64,000 bases of DNA from Pseudescherichia sp031979925 (GTDB lineage: Bacteria; Pseudomonadota; Gammaproteobacteria; Enterobacterales; Enterobacteriaceae): the NCBI RefSeq assembly GCF_031979925.1, contig NZ_DALZFB010000003.1, positions 1 through 64,000 of the forward strand, given 5' to 3'. The notes under the pieces are model-generated. The model ran no database searches, had not been told where the DNA came from, and saw only the letters and a program-made list of their open reading frames with translations. Below, piece after piece: positions 26,579 through 34,600 of the stretch. Position 1 is the first letter of the stretch, and every line of letters starts with the position of its first letter. Position numbers and translations under genes: made by a program.

Positions 26579-26880
26579 CGGAAGTGGCTTATGGTTGCCA
26601 GCTTAATTGCTCCCCTCTATGCCTTGTTGCTGTCCGTGTACATTTTCTTCACAGCGGCCGTCTTAGTTCCATCAATGCGATAATAGGCGTTGCTCCACCC
26701 ACTATCTTTACCTGCACTTACAGGTTTCATGACATTCATTCAGACCGTCATTAGAACAAATTACACGATAACATAGACCCTATAAAAACAAAGGTGTATT
26801 ATGTATTATGCGTTGTATTTTACGGCCTGTACGCAATTTCGGGCACTTACATTTAGAGTTCATTTCCTTTGATCACGATA
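26579..26880. other. Intergenic region upstream of zorA
   Basis: About 300 bases with no gene that I recognise. A 37-codon frame on the minus strand (26617-26730) lacks a ribosome binding site. The stretch just before 26881 is AT-rich and must hold the zor promoter, but no hexamers stand out. Confidence 0.4.
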
Positions 26881-28188
26881 ATGAAGAAAAGACTTCTGCT
26901 TTTGTTGCTACTTATACCCTGCATGTCATACGCTGCAGCCTCTGTAACATTCAGCACTATTACATCAGACCCCATTACCAATGGCTTCGTATTAGTTAAT
27001 CTGGCCCTAGCAATATTTTTCGCGTTTATACGCTTCGACAGGTTTGCTGTCGTTCATGGTCCCGAAGTACTCACTACCGTTGGTATCCTCGGTTGTTTCG
27101 CAGGAATTGCAACTTCGCTGCTGCATTTTGATTCAACCAACGTAGCAGAAAGCGTTCCACATTTGCTTGAAGGGGTGAAAACCGCATTCCTCGCCTCGTT
27201 AAGTGGTGTTTTCGGTTCGCTGGTAATTAGAGCAAGGCACTATTTCCAGAGTAAACCCATTCCGCAGACGACTGGTACGCCTAAAGCGGCAAGCCTAGAT
27301 GATGTCGTTGCGGCCACTCAGGCGCTTCAGCAGAGTCTTGCCGGTAACGAAGACAGTAGTCTCCTGACACAGCTCAAATTAATGCGTCAGGATCAGGCGG
27401 ACGAATTACGCGCCTTACGTAGTGCCTTTGATACGTTTTCTCAGAAAATGGCAGAGGATGGATCCAAAGCGCTTATTGATGCTCTAAAAGACGTTATTAA
27501 AGATTTTAATGCGCAGATAAATGAACAGTTCGGGGAGAATTTCAAACATCTTAACGCAAGCGTGGAAAAGCTTGTCATCTGGCAACAGCAGTATAAGGAC
27601 GAACTCGACGAGTTGCAGGCTGTACAAAAATCTGCAGCCGACGATCTCAGGGAGGTCTCTCTCGGCCTTGCATCATTTATCGGACAGGCATCAAGTTTCG
27701 CGCAAACCGCAAATGCGCTTGAAACAACGCTTGAGCATTTGGTTCAGCAGCGTCAGGACATAGAGCAGTCTCAGCGTTCCATGAGTGAAGTTTTGTCGCA
27801 GATGAGAGAAGTCACCCCCCAATTCTCACGCAAAATCGATGAAATGACTACATCGATGGCTTTGGGCGTAACAAAACTGCAGGACAACGTCAGTGATATC
27901 GTCATGGACTTTAGTACGCAGGCACAATCTTTCTCTTCAGAAATCAAACGGTTTTTGACTGAGACACTTAGCCAGTCCCAGTCAGAAGTCAGTTCAGGAC
28001 TAACCCAGTCTATGGAGAAGATCCATCAGAGTGTTGTCGCGCTGGATACTGGGCTGCAGGAGGAACTGACAAAAAGTCTCGAAACTTTGGGCCGACAGCT
28101 TGCTTCTCTTTCCGAGAAATTTGTTGCTGATTATACCCCTCTTACCGAACGCCTGAGAGAGGTTGTGCGGATCGCTTCCGCGACGTGA
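26881..28188 (+). CDS. zorA: Zorya type II component ZorA (MotA/ExbB-like)
   Basis: 435 residues from the ATG at 26881 (a TTG at 26869 would add four). A hydrophobic N-terminus is followed by membrane segments near 35-50, 63-82 and 100-117, the last two with the Gly/Ala-rich MotA/TolQ-like sequence (TTVGILGCFAGIATSLLHF, LASLSGVFGSL). Residues ~135-435 form a long Gln/Ser-rich coiled coil, the cytoplasmic tail that relays the signal in Zorya. With ZorB it should make a proton-driven inner-membrane motor that senses phage infection. The tail is short, as in type II. Confidence 0.85.
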   Translation: MKKRLLLLLLLIPCMSYAAASVTFSTITSDPITNGFVLVNLALAIFFAFIRFDRFAVVHGPEVLTTVGILGCFAGIATSLLHFDSTNVAESVPHLLEGVKTAFLASLSGVFGSLVIRARHYFQSKPIPQTTGTPKAASLDDVVAATQALQQSLAGNEDSSLLTQLKLMRQDQADELRALRSAFDTFSQKMAEDGSKALIDALKDVIKDFNAQINEQFGENFKHLNASVEKLVIWQQQYKDELDELQAVQKSAADDLREVSLGLASFIGQASSFAQTANALETTLEHLVQQRQDIEQSQRSMSEVLSQMREVTPQFSRKIDEMTTSMALGVTKLQDNVSDIVMDFSTQAQSFSSEIKRFLTETLSQSQSEVSSGLTQSMEKIHQSVVALDTGLQEELTKSLETLGRQLASLSEKFVADYTPLTERLREVVRIASAT

Positions 28189-28195
28189 GGCAAAT

Positions 28196-28876
28196 GTGAA
28201 TTCAGAACAGAGTAACCAATCTTACTGGATACCCCTCGCGGACTTGATGACGGGCTTAATGATGGTGTTTATGCTGCTGACGGCCGCATTTATGCTCCGT
28301 GTAGAGCAGACGACCACGCTTGTTGTTAAAGAGTATGAAGTCACGAAGCGCGATATGCAGTTAGCCCTGCAGAAAGAATTTGCGAAAGACCTTAAGCAAT
28401 GGAACGCCGAAATTCTGGGAGATATGACTATCCGCTTTAACGATCCTTCGGTTCTTTTCGCCACAGGCTCGTCGGAATTACGTCCACGTTTCAGAGAAGT
28501 ACTCGGCGAGTTTTTCCCCCGTTATATCACTTTGTTGACATCAGATAAATATAGAAGCGCAGTAAAGGAAATACGTATAGAAGGGCATACCAGCGCCTTC
28601 TGGAGTGGAGCTGAAAATGAAAAGGAGGCTTATTTCAGAAACATGGAACTGTCTCAGGCAAGGACCCGCAGCACACTCGAATATCTGATGTCCTTACCGA
28701 ACGTGCAGGGTGATGAAAAATGGTTGGTTCAGCATGTAACTGCTAATGGGTTGTCATCCTCTCATCCTCTTTCTCATGAGTCATCACAAGCGGCAAACCA
28801 GCGTGTGGAGTTCCGTATTGTCACTAATGCTAATGAGAAAATGGATCTGATTGCAGGGGAACTATCTAAGAAATGA
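28196..28876 (+). CDS. zorB: Zorya component ZorB (MotB/OmpA-like)
   Basis: 226 residues from a GTG at 28196, 7 bases after zorA. A single membrane segment (residues 12-34) carries the MotB-type proton-path aspartate D16 in PLADLMTGLMMVFMLL. A periplasmic OmpA-like peptidoglycan-binding domain covers ~80-210 (IRIEGHTSAFWSG, LSQARTRSTLEYL, NQRVEFRI). It anchors the ZorAB motor to the cell wall. The stop overlaps the zorE start as ATGA. Confidence 0.87.
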   Translation: MNSEQSNQSYWIPLADLMTGLMMVFMLLTAAFMLRVEQTTTLVVKEYEVTKRDMQLALQKEFAKDLKQWNAEILGDMTIRFNDPSVLFATGSSELRPRFREVLGEFFPRYITLLTSDKYRSAVKEIRIEGHTSAFWSGAENEKEAYFRNMELSQARTRSTLEYLMSLPNVQGDEKWLVQHVTANGLSSSHPLSHESSQAANQRVEFRIVTNANEKMDLIAGELSKK

Positions 28877-29718
28877 GTTTCAAGTTGCCTGACTTTCTCA
28901 ACTGGACGTCCCTAGATACGTTACGACAAAAGATGGATGCACCGCTAACGGCCAATTTTTCATTGCGACCCATGCAATCAGATGGCTCTTTTGCTGAAAA
29001 ATTGCTTTCAGGTGGTATCGAAATCAGTCTTGATGACGTAAATGTCCTCAGTGACGGAACATTAATTTGTAATAATAAACGCGTGCTACTTCATATCCGG
29101 GATATTTCATCCATTGCAGGAGAAGTACGGATGCCAAAGTACCATTTGGCTAATTGTCAGGTTCTTGAAAAAATGCGAAGAAATTCCCGGTTTGGTCGGT
29201 ATGTTGTCGCAAACAGAGATACTGGTGAGTTCCAGGTCAACATCATCGGTAGTGGTAAAGAAAACCAGACCGTAAAATTAAATGTTTGCCAGAGCTGTCT
29301 GGACATAATTCACTGGCATGGGTTTAGCGTACAAGGCATGACTAGCGGTGAACGTTGGGGCAGAGTAGCAAATTTTTCACTAACTGACTTTTTCAAAGAA
29401 TACCCTCGTGATCTAATCGCCACCAAACCCTTACATACGTCAGTGACCGCGCCACTTAACGACTACCCTAAAAACTGGGCTGAAATTTCGAAAAGCATCA
29501 GGCAAAAGCGTGGGCACCAGTGTGAATCCTGCAAGGAGTTTTTCAGCCAAGATGATTCCCGATTTCTTCATGTCCATCATCGCAATGGTCTGAAGAATGA
29601 CAACAGAAACGCAAACTTGGCCGTTCTTTGTATTGCCTGCCATGCACAGCAACCTGAGCACGGACATCTTAAAGCTCACCCGGATTACAAAGTATTTATG
29701 GCACATCAAAAGCGCTGA
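28873..29718 (+). CDS. zorE: Zorya type II effector ZorE (HNH endonuclease)
   Basis: 281 residues. The C-terminal HNH nuclease has zinc Cys pairs C217/C220 (HQCESC) and C253/C256 (LCIACH), with H235-H236 (VHVHH-like LHVHHRNGLKNDN) as the catalytic region. The N-terminal 190 residues are specific to this family. Presence of an HNH gene instead of zorC-zorD defines Zorya type II. ZorE is thought to nick phage DNA after the ZorAB motor is triggered. Four-base overlap with zorB indicates tight coupling. Confidence 0.87.
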   Translation: MSFKLPDFLNWTSLDTLRQKMDAPLTANFSLRPMQSDGSFAEKLLSGGIEISLDDVNVLSDGTLICNNKRVLLHIRDISSIAGEVRMPKYHLANCQVLEKMRRNSRFGRYVVANRDTGEFQVNIIGSGKENQTVKLNVCQSCLDIIHWHGFSVQGMTSGERWGRVANFSLTDFFKEYPRDLIATKPLHTSVTAPLNDYPKNWAEISKSIRQKRGHQCESCKEFFSQDDSRFLHVHHRNGLKNDNRNANLAVLCIACHAQQPEHGHLKAHPDYKVFMAHQKR

Positions 29719-29877
29719 CTTGGTCAAAAGCAGGAGATTAGGACCTGTATGATGGACTGTCCGCTCCGACAGAATGAGCAGGTAAAATCATCTGGGGTGC
29801 ACGAAAGGGAGCATTTATAAGGATTAAATAAGGAAACATACATATTTATCAGCGAATTTATTGTCCTTATTATATCT

Positions 29878-29893
29878 CTACTATCGGCACCAT
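29878..29893 (+). other. Distal attachment-site copy
   Basis: CTACTATCGGCACCAT matches 15 of 16 bases of the thrW 3' end. It lies 160 bases after zorE and is the likely right end of the tandem array. Confidence 0.78.
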
Positions 29894-30313
29894 ACAACAA
29901 AACCCAATGCTTGAGTAACTTCCTTCGTCAATTTTGCTCCAGTCTTAACACGTCTAACGCCTATTAAATGTATAGGCGGTTATCAGTATATATCACATGG
30001 GCAGGTGTGCGAAGCGCCCTACCTATATGACAAATGAGATTAAAGCACCTCGGCAAAGCGCAACAACCGCCAAATGCATGCCCATAAATTTCTGGCGACT
30101 CCAGAGGGAAAGGCATGGTTTGAGCGGAAGAAAGCAGAAGAGGCAGAGATAGACATTAAGTTAGCCTGAGCCGCCAAAGTGATGCTCTAATCCAGCTTAT
30201 AGTATTCATTCTGTTACATAAAACCAGGCCATGCCCGGAAGAATTCTTTGCTTTACCTGATCAAGTTTGTGTATGATTAGTGACCAATTCTATTACGGAT
30301 TAGAGGGATTTTG
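29894..30313. other. Intergenic region between the att copy and the effector gene
   Basis: About 420 bases. A 31-codon frame at 30074-30169 (MHAHKFLATPEGKAWFERKK...) looks like the tail of a lost gene but has no convincing ribosome site and no recognised family. Nothing else is supported. Confidence 0.35.
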
Positions 30314-30874
30314 ATGCCTGTAAATGAGAGGATTAGAGCGACATCGGGAACACGTATTACCCCCGGTGGCGTGAGGCTTATCACGATGGGTGAGATAGGG
30401 TTAGCAAGATCACTTTATGGCTCTGGCCTCAGATATAATAAAATTTGGGTGCATCGGGAAAGCTACTTACCGTTTAACCTACAACCTATAGATGTTGCTA
30501 TGAGTCCAAACGGTGAAATGTGGTTTAGGGAAGACACCTATTCTCACGATTTCTCAATGGAAGCAGATGTACAGAAGAAACACAGATTCATGCACGAAAT
30601 GATGCACGTTTGGCAAGAACAACACGGCATGTTTGTAAGAACAAGAGGGTTATTCTCTCGCTTCGCTGATTATAGCTACAGTTTAGATAAAGCTAATATT
30701 CGTCATTACACTTTAGAACAACAAGCCTCTTTAGTTAGCGATTATTGGTTATTGCAAGCTTATGGCTTTAGAAATTACATGTATCTTCCTGCACTACGAA
30801 ATTATGATCCTCAAGAGTCTAATTATTTATTAGTTCAAAAATACAGAAAAGCAATGAAAGGATTTCCAATATGA
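30314..30874 (+). CDS. T6SS-type effector candidate with HExxH metallopeptidase motif
   Basis: 186 residues from the ATG at 30314 after GAGGG. The zinc-protease motif HEMMHVWQEQHG lies near residue 96. The protein resembles a group often labelled 'Vgr-related' or 'type IV secretion protein Rhs' in enterobacteria, usually found with T6SS genes. No signal peptide. The next gene overlaps by 4 bases and encodes a lipoprotein, the usual effector-immunity layout. No VgrG, PAAR or other T6SS gene lies in the window, so delivery would depend on a system elsewhere. AT-rich. Confidence 0.72.
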   Translation: MPVNERIRATSGTRITPGGVRLITMGEIGLARSLYGSGLRYNKIWVHRESYLPFNLQPIDVAMSPNGEMWFREDTYSHDFSMEADVQKKHRFMHEMMHVWQEQHGMFVRTRGLFSRFADYSYSLDKANIRHYTLEQQASLVSDYWLLQAYGFRNYMYLPALRNYDPQESNYLLVQKYRKAMKGFPI

Positions 30875-31212
30875 AGAGATTAATTATAGTGCCTGTAATT
30901 TTCCTTCTTTCCGGTTGCCCTGGCGGGAATCCAGCACCGCATCCACGAGCTACATTTATAAATGGTAATCATCTTTGCTTTAGCGTAAATAATAAAGATC
31001 TGCTGAATTATTACACTGTTGATGAAAGCGAGAATGGTAAGATACAAACAGTTGTTAGCTCAGGTTATAATAAAGTGAACACTTCTTACCCTGATAATTG
31101 TATAGATGTTAAATGGAAGAGTAACCACACCTATGTGGTTAATTATGGGTTAAATGATAGAAAGTATGTTCACGAGTTTTTTGTTGATAACAATGGGAAG
31201 GTAACAAAATAA
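30871..31212 (+). CDS. Putative T6SS immunity periplasmic lipoprotein
   Basis: 113 residues with a clear lipobox, LLSGCPGG (Cys16), and a small beta-rich domain (ATFINGNHLCFSV, HTYVVNYGLNDRKY). It starts inside the effector stop (ATGA). Location in the periplasm agrees with protection against an effector acting on the envelope. The pairing is inferred from the overlap and from remembered annotations of related lipoproteins. Confidence 0.72.
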   Translation: MKRLIIVPVIFLLSGCPGGNPAPHPRATFINGNHLCFSVNNKDLLNYYTVDESENGKIQTVVSSGYNKVNTSYPDNCIDVKWKSNHTYVVNYGLNDRKYVHEFFVDNNGKVTK

Positions 31213-31353
31213 TCGTGGTGCAGAACTGAAATCTTCAGTAAAAAGTTAATTAGCCTGGTTTTCCTGGTCGGAGTAGCTCTACCTGGATACAGGCTTTGGC
31301 TGTTTTTGCGCCCTGTGGTGATCGTCGCATCTGTAACTCACCTTTTATATTAT

Positions 31354-32088
31354 TCAAGGCCGCCGCGAATCCTGCCTCAGCGGGAATATCCTTGTATTAA
31401 TAATCGCGATATTCACCTCGCAGGGCGTCCCATCATCAAGAAACACCGTCTCCGTAAGCTCGATAACCGCATCATTCTCCTTTAATTTTAATAAGGAGAG
31501 CACATCCGCATCGGTCAAGTTGATCGCCTCCAGGTTCTGGTCCCGGCGCTGGATCTTCTTACCGGTAATCTGTTCGATATAGGAGAATTTCGACATCTCC
31601 AGCCTGCTGAACTCCATAGTATTAAACATGCTCACCGGCAGGTGGCTATGCTCCAGCGCAACGGGAATATCATCGAAGCACATTAGACGCAGGATTTTAT
31701 AGACCTTGTCGCTGTTCTTAATACGTAACGCCTGCGCCATATCAGGGGAGGGAACGCGGATGATGCTGGCTGAGATAACCTTTCGTACGCCCTTATAGCC
31801 ATGCTTCTGGGCCTGGTAATCAAAGGGGGAGAGTGCATGAAATCGTCCGGAGTGGTTGCTTACGCCAGTCGAACCCACATATAGGCCCGAGCCTTTAACC
31901 CGATAAATTCTCTGCTGCTCAATTAAAATGCGCGTGGCTTCGCGAACGGTGGCGCGGGTAATACCGATATTTTTGGCAATGGCAATTTCAGTATCAAGCT
32001 TATCGCCAGGCAACAGGCCGTCATCCTTAATTTTCCTTAGGATGTAATCAACAACCTCTCTCTGCTTCTCTGTTACGCCATCAACCAT
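31354..32088 (-). CDS. GntR-family (UTRA) transcriptional regulator
   Basis: 244 residues. A winged helix spans ~5-70 (GDKLDTEIAIAKNIGITRATVREA), and a UTRA sugar-sensing domain ~90-235 (YKILRLMCFDDIPVALEHSHLPVS). It faces the PTS operon on the other strand, with two clusters of GTCTATAC-type sites between, so it most likely controls both itself and the PTS. Ligand unknown, probably the phosphorylated PTS sugar. Confidence 0.85.
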   Translation of the reverse strand: MVDGVTEKQREVVDYILRKIKDDGLLPGDKLDTEIAIAKNIGITRATVREATRILIEQQRIYRVKGSGLYVGSTGVSNHSGRFHALSPFDYQAQKHGYKGVRKVISASIIRVPSPDMAQALRIKNSDKVYKILRLMCFDDIPVALEHSHLPVSMFNTMEFSRLEMSKFSYIEQITGKKIQRRDQNLEAINLTDADVLSLLKLKENDAVIELTETVFLDDGTPCEVNIAIINTRIFPLRQDSRRP

Positions 32089-32132
32089 CGATTTTCTTCC
32101 CGATAAATGTGAAAGAGCGACTCCCCTGAGCC

Positions 32133-32148
32133 TGTCTATACATGTATG
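32133..32148. promoter_or_regulatory. Candidate operator near the gntR start
   Basis: TGTCTATACATGTATG contains the near-palindrome TATACATGTAT and the TGTCTATAC word found again before the PTS genes. It is 45 bases upstream of the regulator, suiting autoregulation. Confidence 0.55.
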
Positions 32149-32288
32149 CCTGATATTCTTCTCTTAGCACCACTTGAGCGGTGTAGAGATGTGATCGGCT
32201 TAACGGATTTGCATCCAAATATCGCGAGTTCGCCGCAATGTGACCGTTACATATTGTATCTGCCCAAATCCCGGTCCACTATCTAGAT

Positions 32289-32315
32289 GACTATACATCT
32301 TAAAGATGTCTATAC
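32289..32315. promoter_or_regulatory. Candidate GntR operators of the PTS operon
   Basis: GACTATACATCTT and AAGATGTCTATACG form an inverted repeat 54-80 bases before the IIA start, and GTCTATACGTAGAC overlaps its right arm. GTCTA-type sites are common for UTRA-group regulators. A half CRP-like site TGTGACCGTTACAT lies at about 32239. Confidence 0.6.
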
Positions 32316-32368
32316 GTAGACAGTTGCCTGAAACAGAGAAACGCGTTTTTTAGATCAGGGAGAAAAAC

Positions 32369-32833
32369 ATGTCGCATCTGGCAAAGTGGTTAAATAACGA
32401 AAAAGTTCAGTACGTTGAGAGCGTAGCGGACTGGAAAGAGGCCATTCAGATTGCCGGGACTCCTCTCCTCAATGAGGGGGCCATATCGCAAAGCTATATC
32501 GAGGCCATTATCCGGCAGAAAGAGGAGATCGGGCCTTACTTCGTTATCGCCCCGCGGATTGCAATGCCCCATGCCCGTCCGGAAGAGGGAGCAAAGGCGC
32601 TGGGCTTATCGGTTGTAAAGCTGGCTAAACCCGTAGTGTTTAACGCTGATGAGAACGATCCGGTGGATACCCTTTTCATGTTCGCCGCGCCGGACAGCAA
32701 CAGCCACATAGAGATGATTTCTCAGCTGGCTGAGCTGCTCTCTGATGAAGATGAAATGGAAAAGGTCTTCAACACTCGCAGCAAAGAAGAACTGAATGCA
32801 ATTTTATTGGCCGATAACGGTATCGCCCAGTAG
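32369..32833 (+). CDS. PTS EIIA component (mannitol/fructose-type fold, ascorbate-family system)
   Basis: 154 residues of the PTS_EIIA_2 type. The phosphorylated histidine is H68 in RIAMPHARPEEGA. It accepts phosphate from HPr and passes it to the IIB encoded next. First gene of a IIA-IIB-IIC operon. Confidence 0.88.
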   Translation: MSHLAKWLNNEKVQYVESVADWKEAIQIAGTPLLNEGAISQSYIEAIIRQKEEIGPYFVIAPRIAMPHARPEEGAKALGLSVVKLAKPVVFNADENDPVDTLFMFAAPDSNSHIEMISQLAELLSDEDEMEKVFNTRSKEELNAILLADNGIAQ

Positions 32834-32866
32834 ACGAACAGTGATCAACGATTAATGAGGTGAGTT

Positions 32867-33145
32867 ATGAAAATGATGGCGGTGTGTGGTTCAGGTCTGG
32901 GCAGCAGCTTCATGATGGAAATGAACATCAAAAAGGTGCTGAAAAATCTTAACGTGGTTGCGGATGTTGAACACTCCGATCTCGGCTCGGTAACGCCCGA
33001 CGTAGCTGACGTTTTTGTGATGGCAAAGGATATTGCCTATAGCGCCAATCTGCCTGAGGACAAGATTATCATCATCAACAACATTATCGACCTGAAAGAG
33101 ATCGAGCAAAAAATACGCGAGTATTTTGAGAAAAATAACGCGTAA
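32867..33145 (+). CDS. PTS EIIB component (ascorbate/lactose-type)
   Basis: 92 residues with the phosphocysteine loop CGSGLGSSF (Cys7) right at the N-terminus, as in UlaB/SgaB-type IIB proteins. Lies 33 bases after IIA. Confidence 0.9.
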   Translation: MKMMAVCGSGLGSSFMMEMNIKKVLKNLNVVADVEHSDLGSVTPDVADVFVMAKDIAYSANLPEDKIIIINNIIDLKEIEQKIREYFEKNNA

Positions 33146-33177
33146 TCCGAGATGAACATCTTCCCGTAGAGGTTAAT

Positions 33178-34554
33178 ATGTTTATTCAAAACCTTTTGCA
33201 GTTTGTCGTCGATGTGCTGAAGGTGCCTTCCATCCTTGTTGGGCTGGTGGCGCTATTCGGGCTGGTGGCACAGAAAAAGCCTTTCCCGGATGTGATTAAG
33301 GGAACCGTAAAAACCATTCTTGGCTTCTTAGTCCTGGCTGGCGGTGCCTCTGTTCTGGTCAGCTCACTAACCCCGCTGGGCGATATTTTCAAAGAAGCGT
33401 TCGACGTTCAGGGGATCATCCCGAACAACGAAGCGATGGTTTCGATTGCCCTCGCCAAGTATGGTGCGCCGACCACGCTAATTATGGCATTCGGCATGGT
33501 GGCTAACATTGTTGTCGCCAGGTTTACTCGCCTGAAATATATCTACCTTTCAGGGCATGTAACCTTCTACATGGCCTGCATGGTAGCGATTATCCTCTCG
33601 GTAGCCGGTTTTGAAGGTGTTCAGCTTATCTATACCGGGTCGTTAGCGCTGGGTATTTTGATGGCGGCGTTCCCGGCGCTGGCTCAGCCCTATATGCGTA
33701 AAATCGTCGGCGGTGACCAGGTTGCCTTAGCGCATACGGGCACGATTGGCTATGTTCTCTCAGGCTGGATTGGTACCCTCGTCGGTAAGGGTTCTAAATC
33801 CACCGAAGAGATGAACATGCCAAAAAACCTCAGTTTTTTGCGTGACAGCACCATCTCTATCTCGCTGACCATGATGGTTATCTACCTTATTCTGTCGATA
33901 TCGGCGGGGAAAGAGTATGTAGAGGCCAACTTCAGCGCTGGCCAAAACTATCTGGTCTACTCGTTTATCCAGGCGATTACCTTTGCGGCGGGCGTGTTTA
34001 TCATCCTGCAGGGCGTGCGTCTAATCCTCGCGGAGATCGTTCCAGCCTTTACCGGTTTCTCTGAGAAGCTGGTACCTAACGCCGTGCCCGCGCTGGACTG
34101 CCCGATTGTTTTCCCTTACGCGCCCAACGCGGTGCTGGTCGGGTTTATCTCCAGCTTTATTGGCGGACTGGTAGGGCTGTTTATCCTCGGTCAGTTGCAC
34201 TGGGTGCTGATCCTGCCCGGCGTAGTACCGCACTTCTTCTGCGGTGCTACCGCGGGTGTATTCGGTAATGCTACCGGCGGTAAACGCGGGGCCATCTGTG
34301 GGGCTTTTGCCCATGGTATCTTGATCACCTTCCTGCCCGTTGCGCTGCTACCGGTGCTGGGGGCGATTGGGCTGACCAACACCACTTTCTCCGATACCGA
34401 TTTCGGCGTAGTGGGGATTATCCTCGGCAATATGGCGCAATTTATGGATAAGGGAATGATCACCCTGACCATCACCGGCATCTTTGCGCTGATGGTTATC
34501 TATAACTTCACGGCTAAAAAGAAGGTGCCGGTAGAAGAGGGGACGGGGCAATAA
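33178..34554 (+). CDS. PTS EIIC transporter of the UlaA/SgaT family
   Basis: 458 residues with about 11 membrane segments and conserved UlaA-type sequences (VLVGFISSFIGGLVGL, PHFFCGATAGVFGNATGGKRGA). It is the sugar-translocating subunit. The operon has no kinase, epimerase or other sugar enzyme, and its substrate cannot be read from the sequence. L-ascorbate is only one option, since none of the ulaDEF-type enzymes are present. Confidence 0.9.
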   Translation: MFIQNLLQFVVDVLKVPSILVGLVALFGLVAQKKPFPDVIKGTVKTILGFLVLAGGASVLVSSLTPLGDIFKEAFDVQGIIPNNEAMVSIALAKYGAPTTLIMAFGMVANIVVARFTRLKYIYLSGHVTFYMACMVAIILSVAGFEGVQLIYTGSLALGILMAAFPALAQPYMRKIVGGDQVALAHTGTIGYVLSGWIGTLVGKGSKSTEEMNMPKNLSFLRDSTISISLTMMVIYLILSISAGKEYVEANFSAGQNYLVYSFIQAITFAAGVFIILQGVRLILAEIVPAFTGFSEKLVPNAVPALDCPIVFPYAPNAVLVGFISSFIGGLVGLFILGQLHWVLILPGVVPHFFCGATAGVFGNATGGKRGAICGAFAHGILITFLPVALLPVLGAIGLTNTTFSDTDFGVVGIILGNMAQFMDKGMITLTITGIFALMVIYNFTAKKKVPVEEGTGQ

Positions 34555-34558
34555 AACA

Positions 34559-34582
34559 GCAGAGGGGTTAAGGCCCCTCTGC
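34559..34582. terminator. Hairpin after the PTS operon
   Basis: Perfect 9-bp stem GCAGAGGGG / CCCCTCTGC with a six-base loop between two convergent genes. No T-run follows, so termination strength is uncertain. Confidence 0.6.
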
Positions 34583-34600
34583 ATACCTGATTAACCAAAA

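Larger units (their letters stand above)
26331..29893 (+). mobile_element. thrW module 2: integrase relic plus Zorya operon
   Basis: Lies between the middle and distal thrW-end copies. Contents: a decayed integrase at the left edge, about 300 bases with nothing clear, then zorA-zorB-zorE. Direct stacking of two such modules at one tRNA points to successive integrations. Confidence 0.65.

Noticed and set aside
26617..26730. 37-codon frame on the minus strand upstream of zorA
   Set aside because: No ribosome site and no recognised family; may be a relic but not supportable as a gene.
30074..30169. 31-codon frame MHAHKFLATPEGKAW...
   Set aside because: Looks like the end of a lost gene; no ribosome site, no family recognised.
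32160..32174. CTTAGCACCA as a further thrW att copy
   Set aside because: Only nine or ten bases resemble the tRNA end, and it lies in the gntR-PTS intergenic region without integrase signs.
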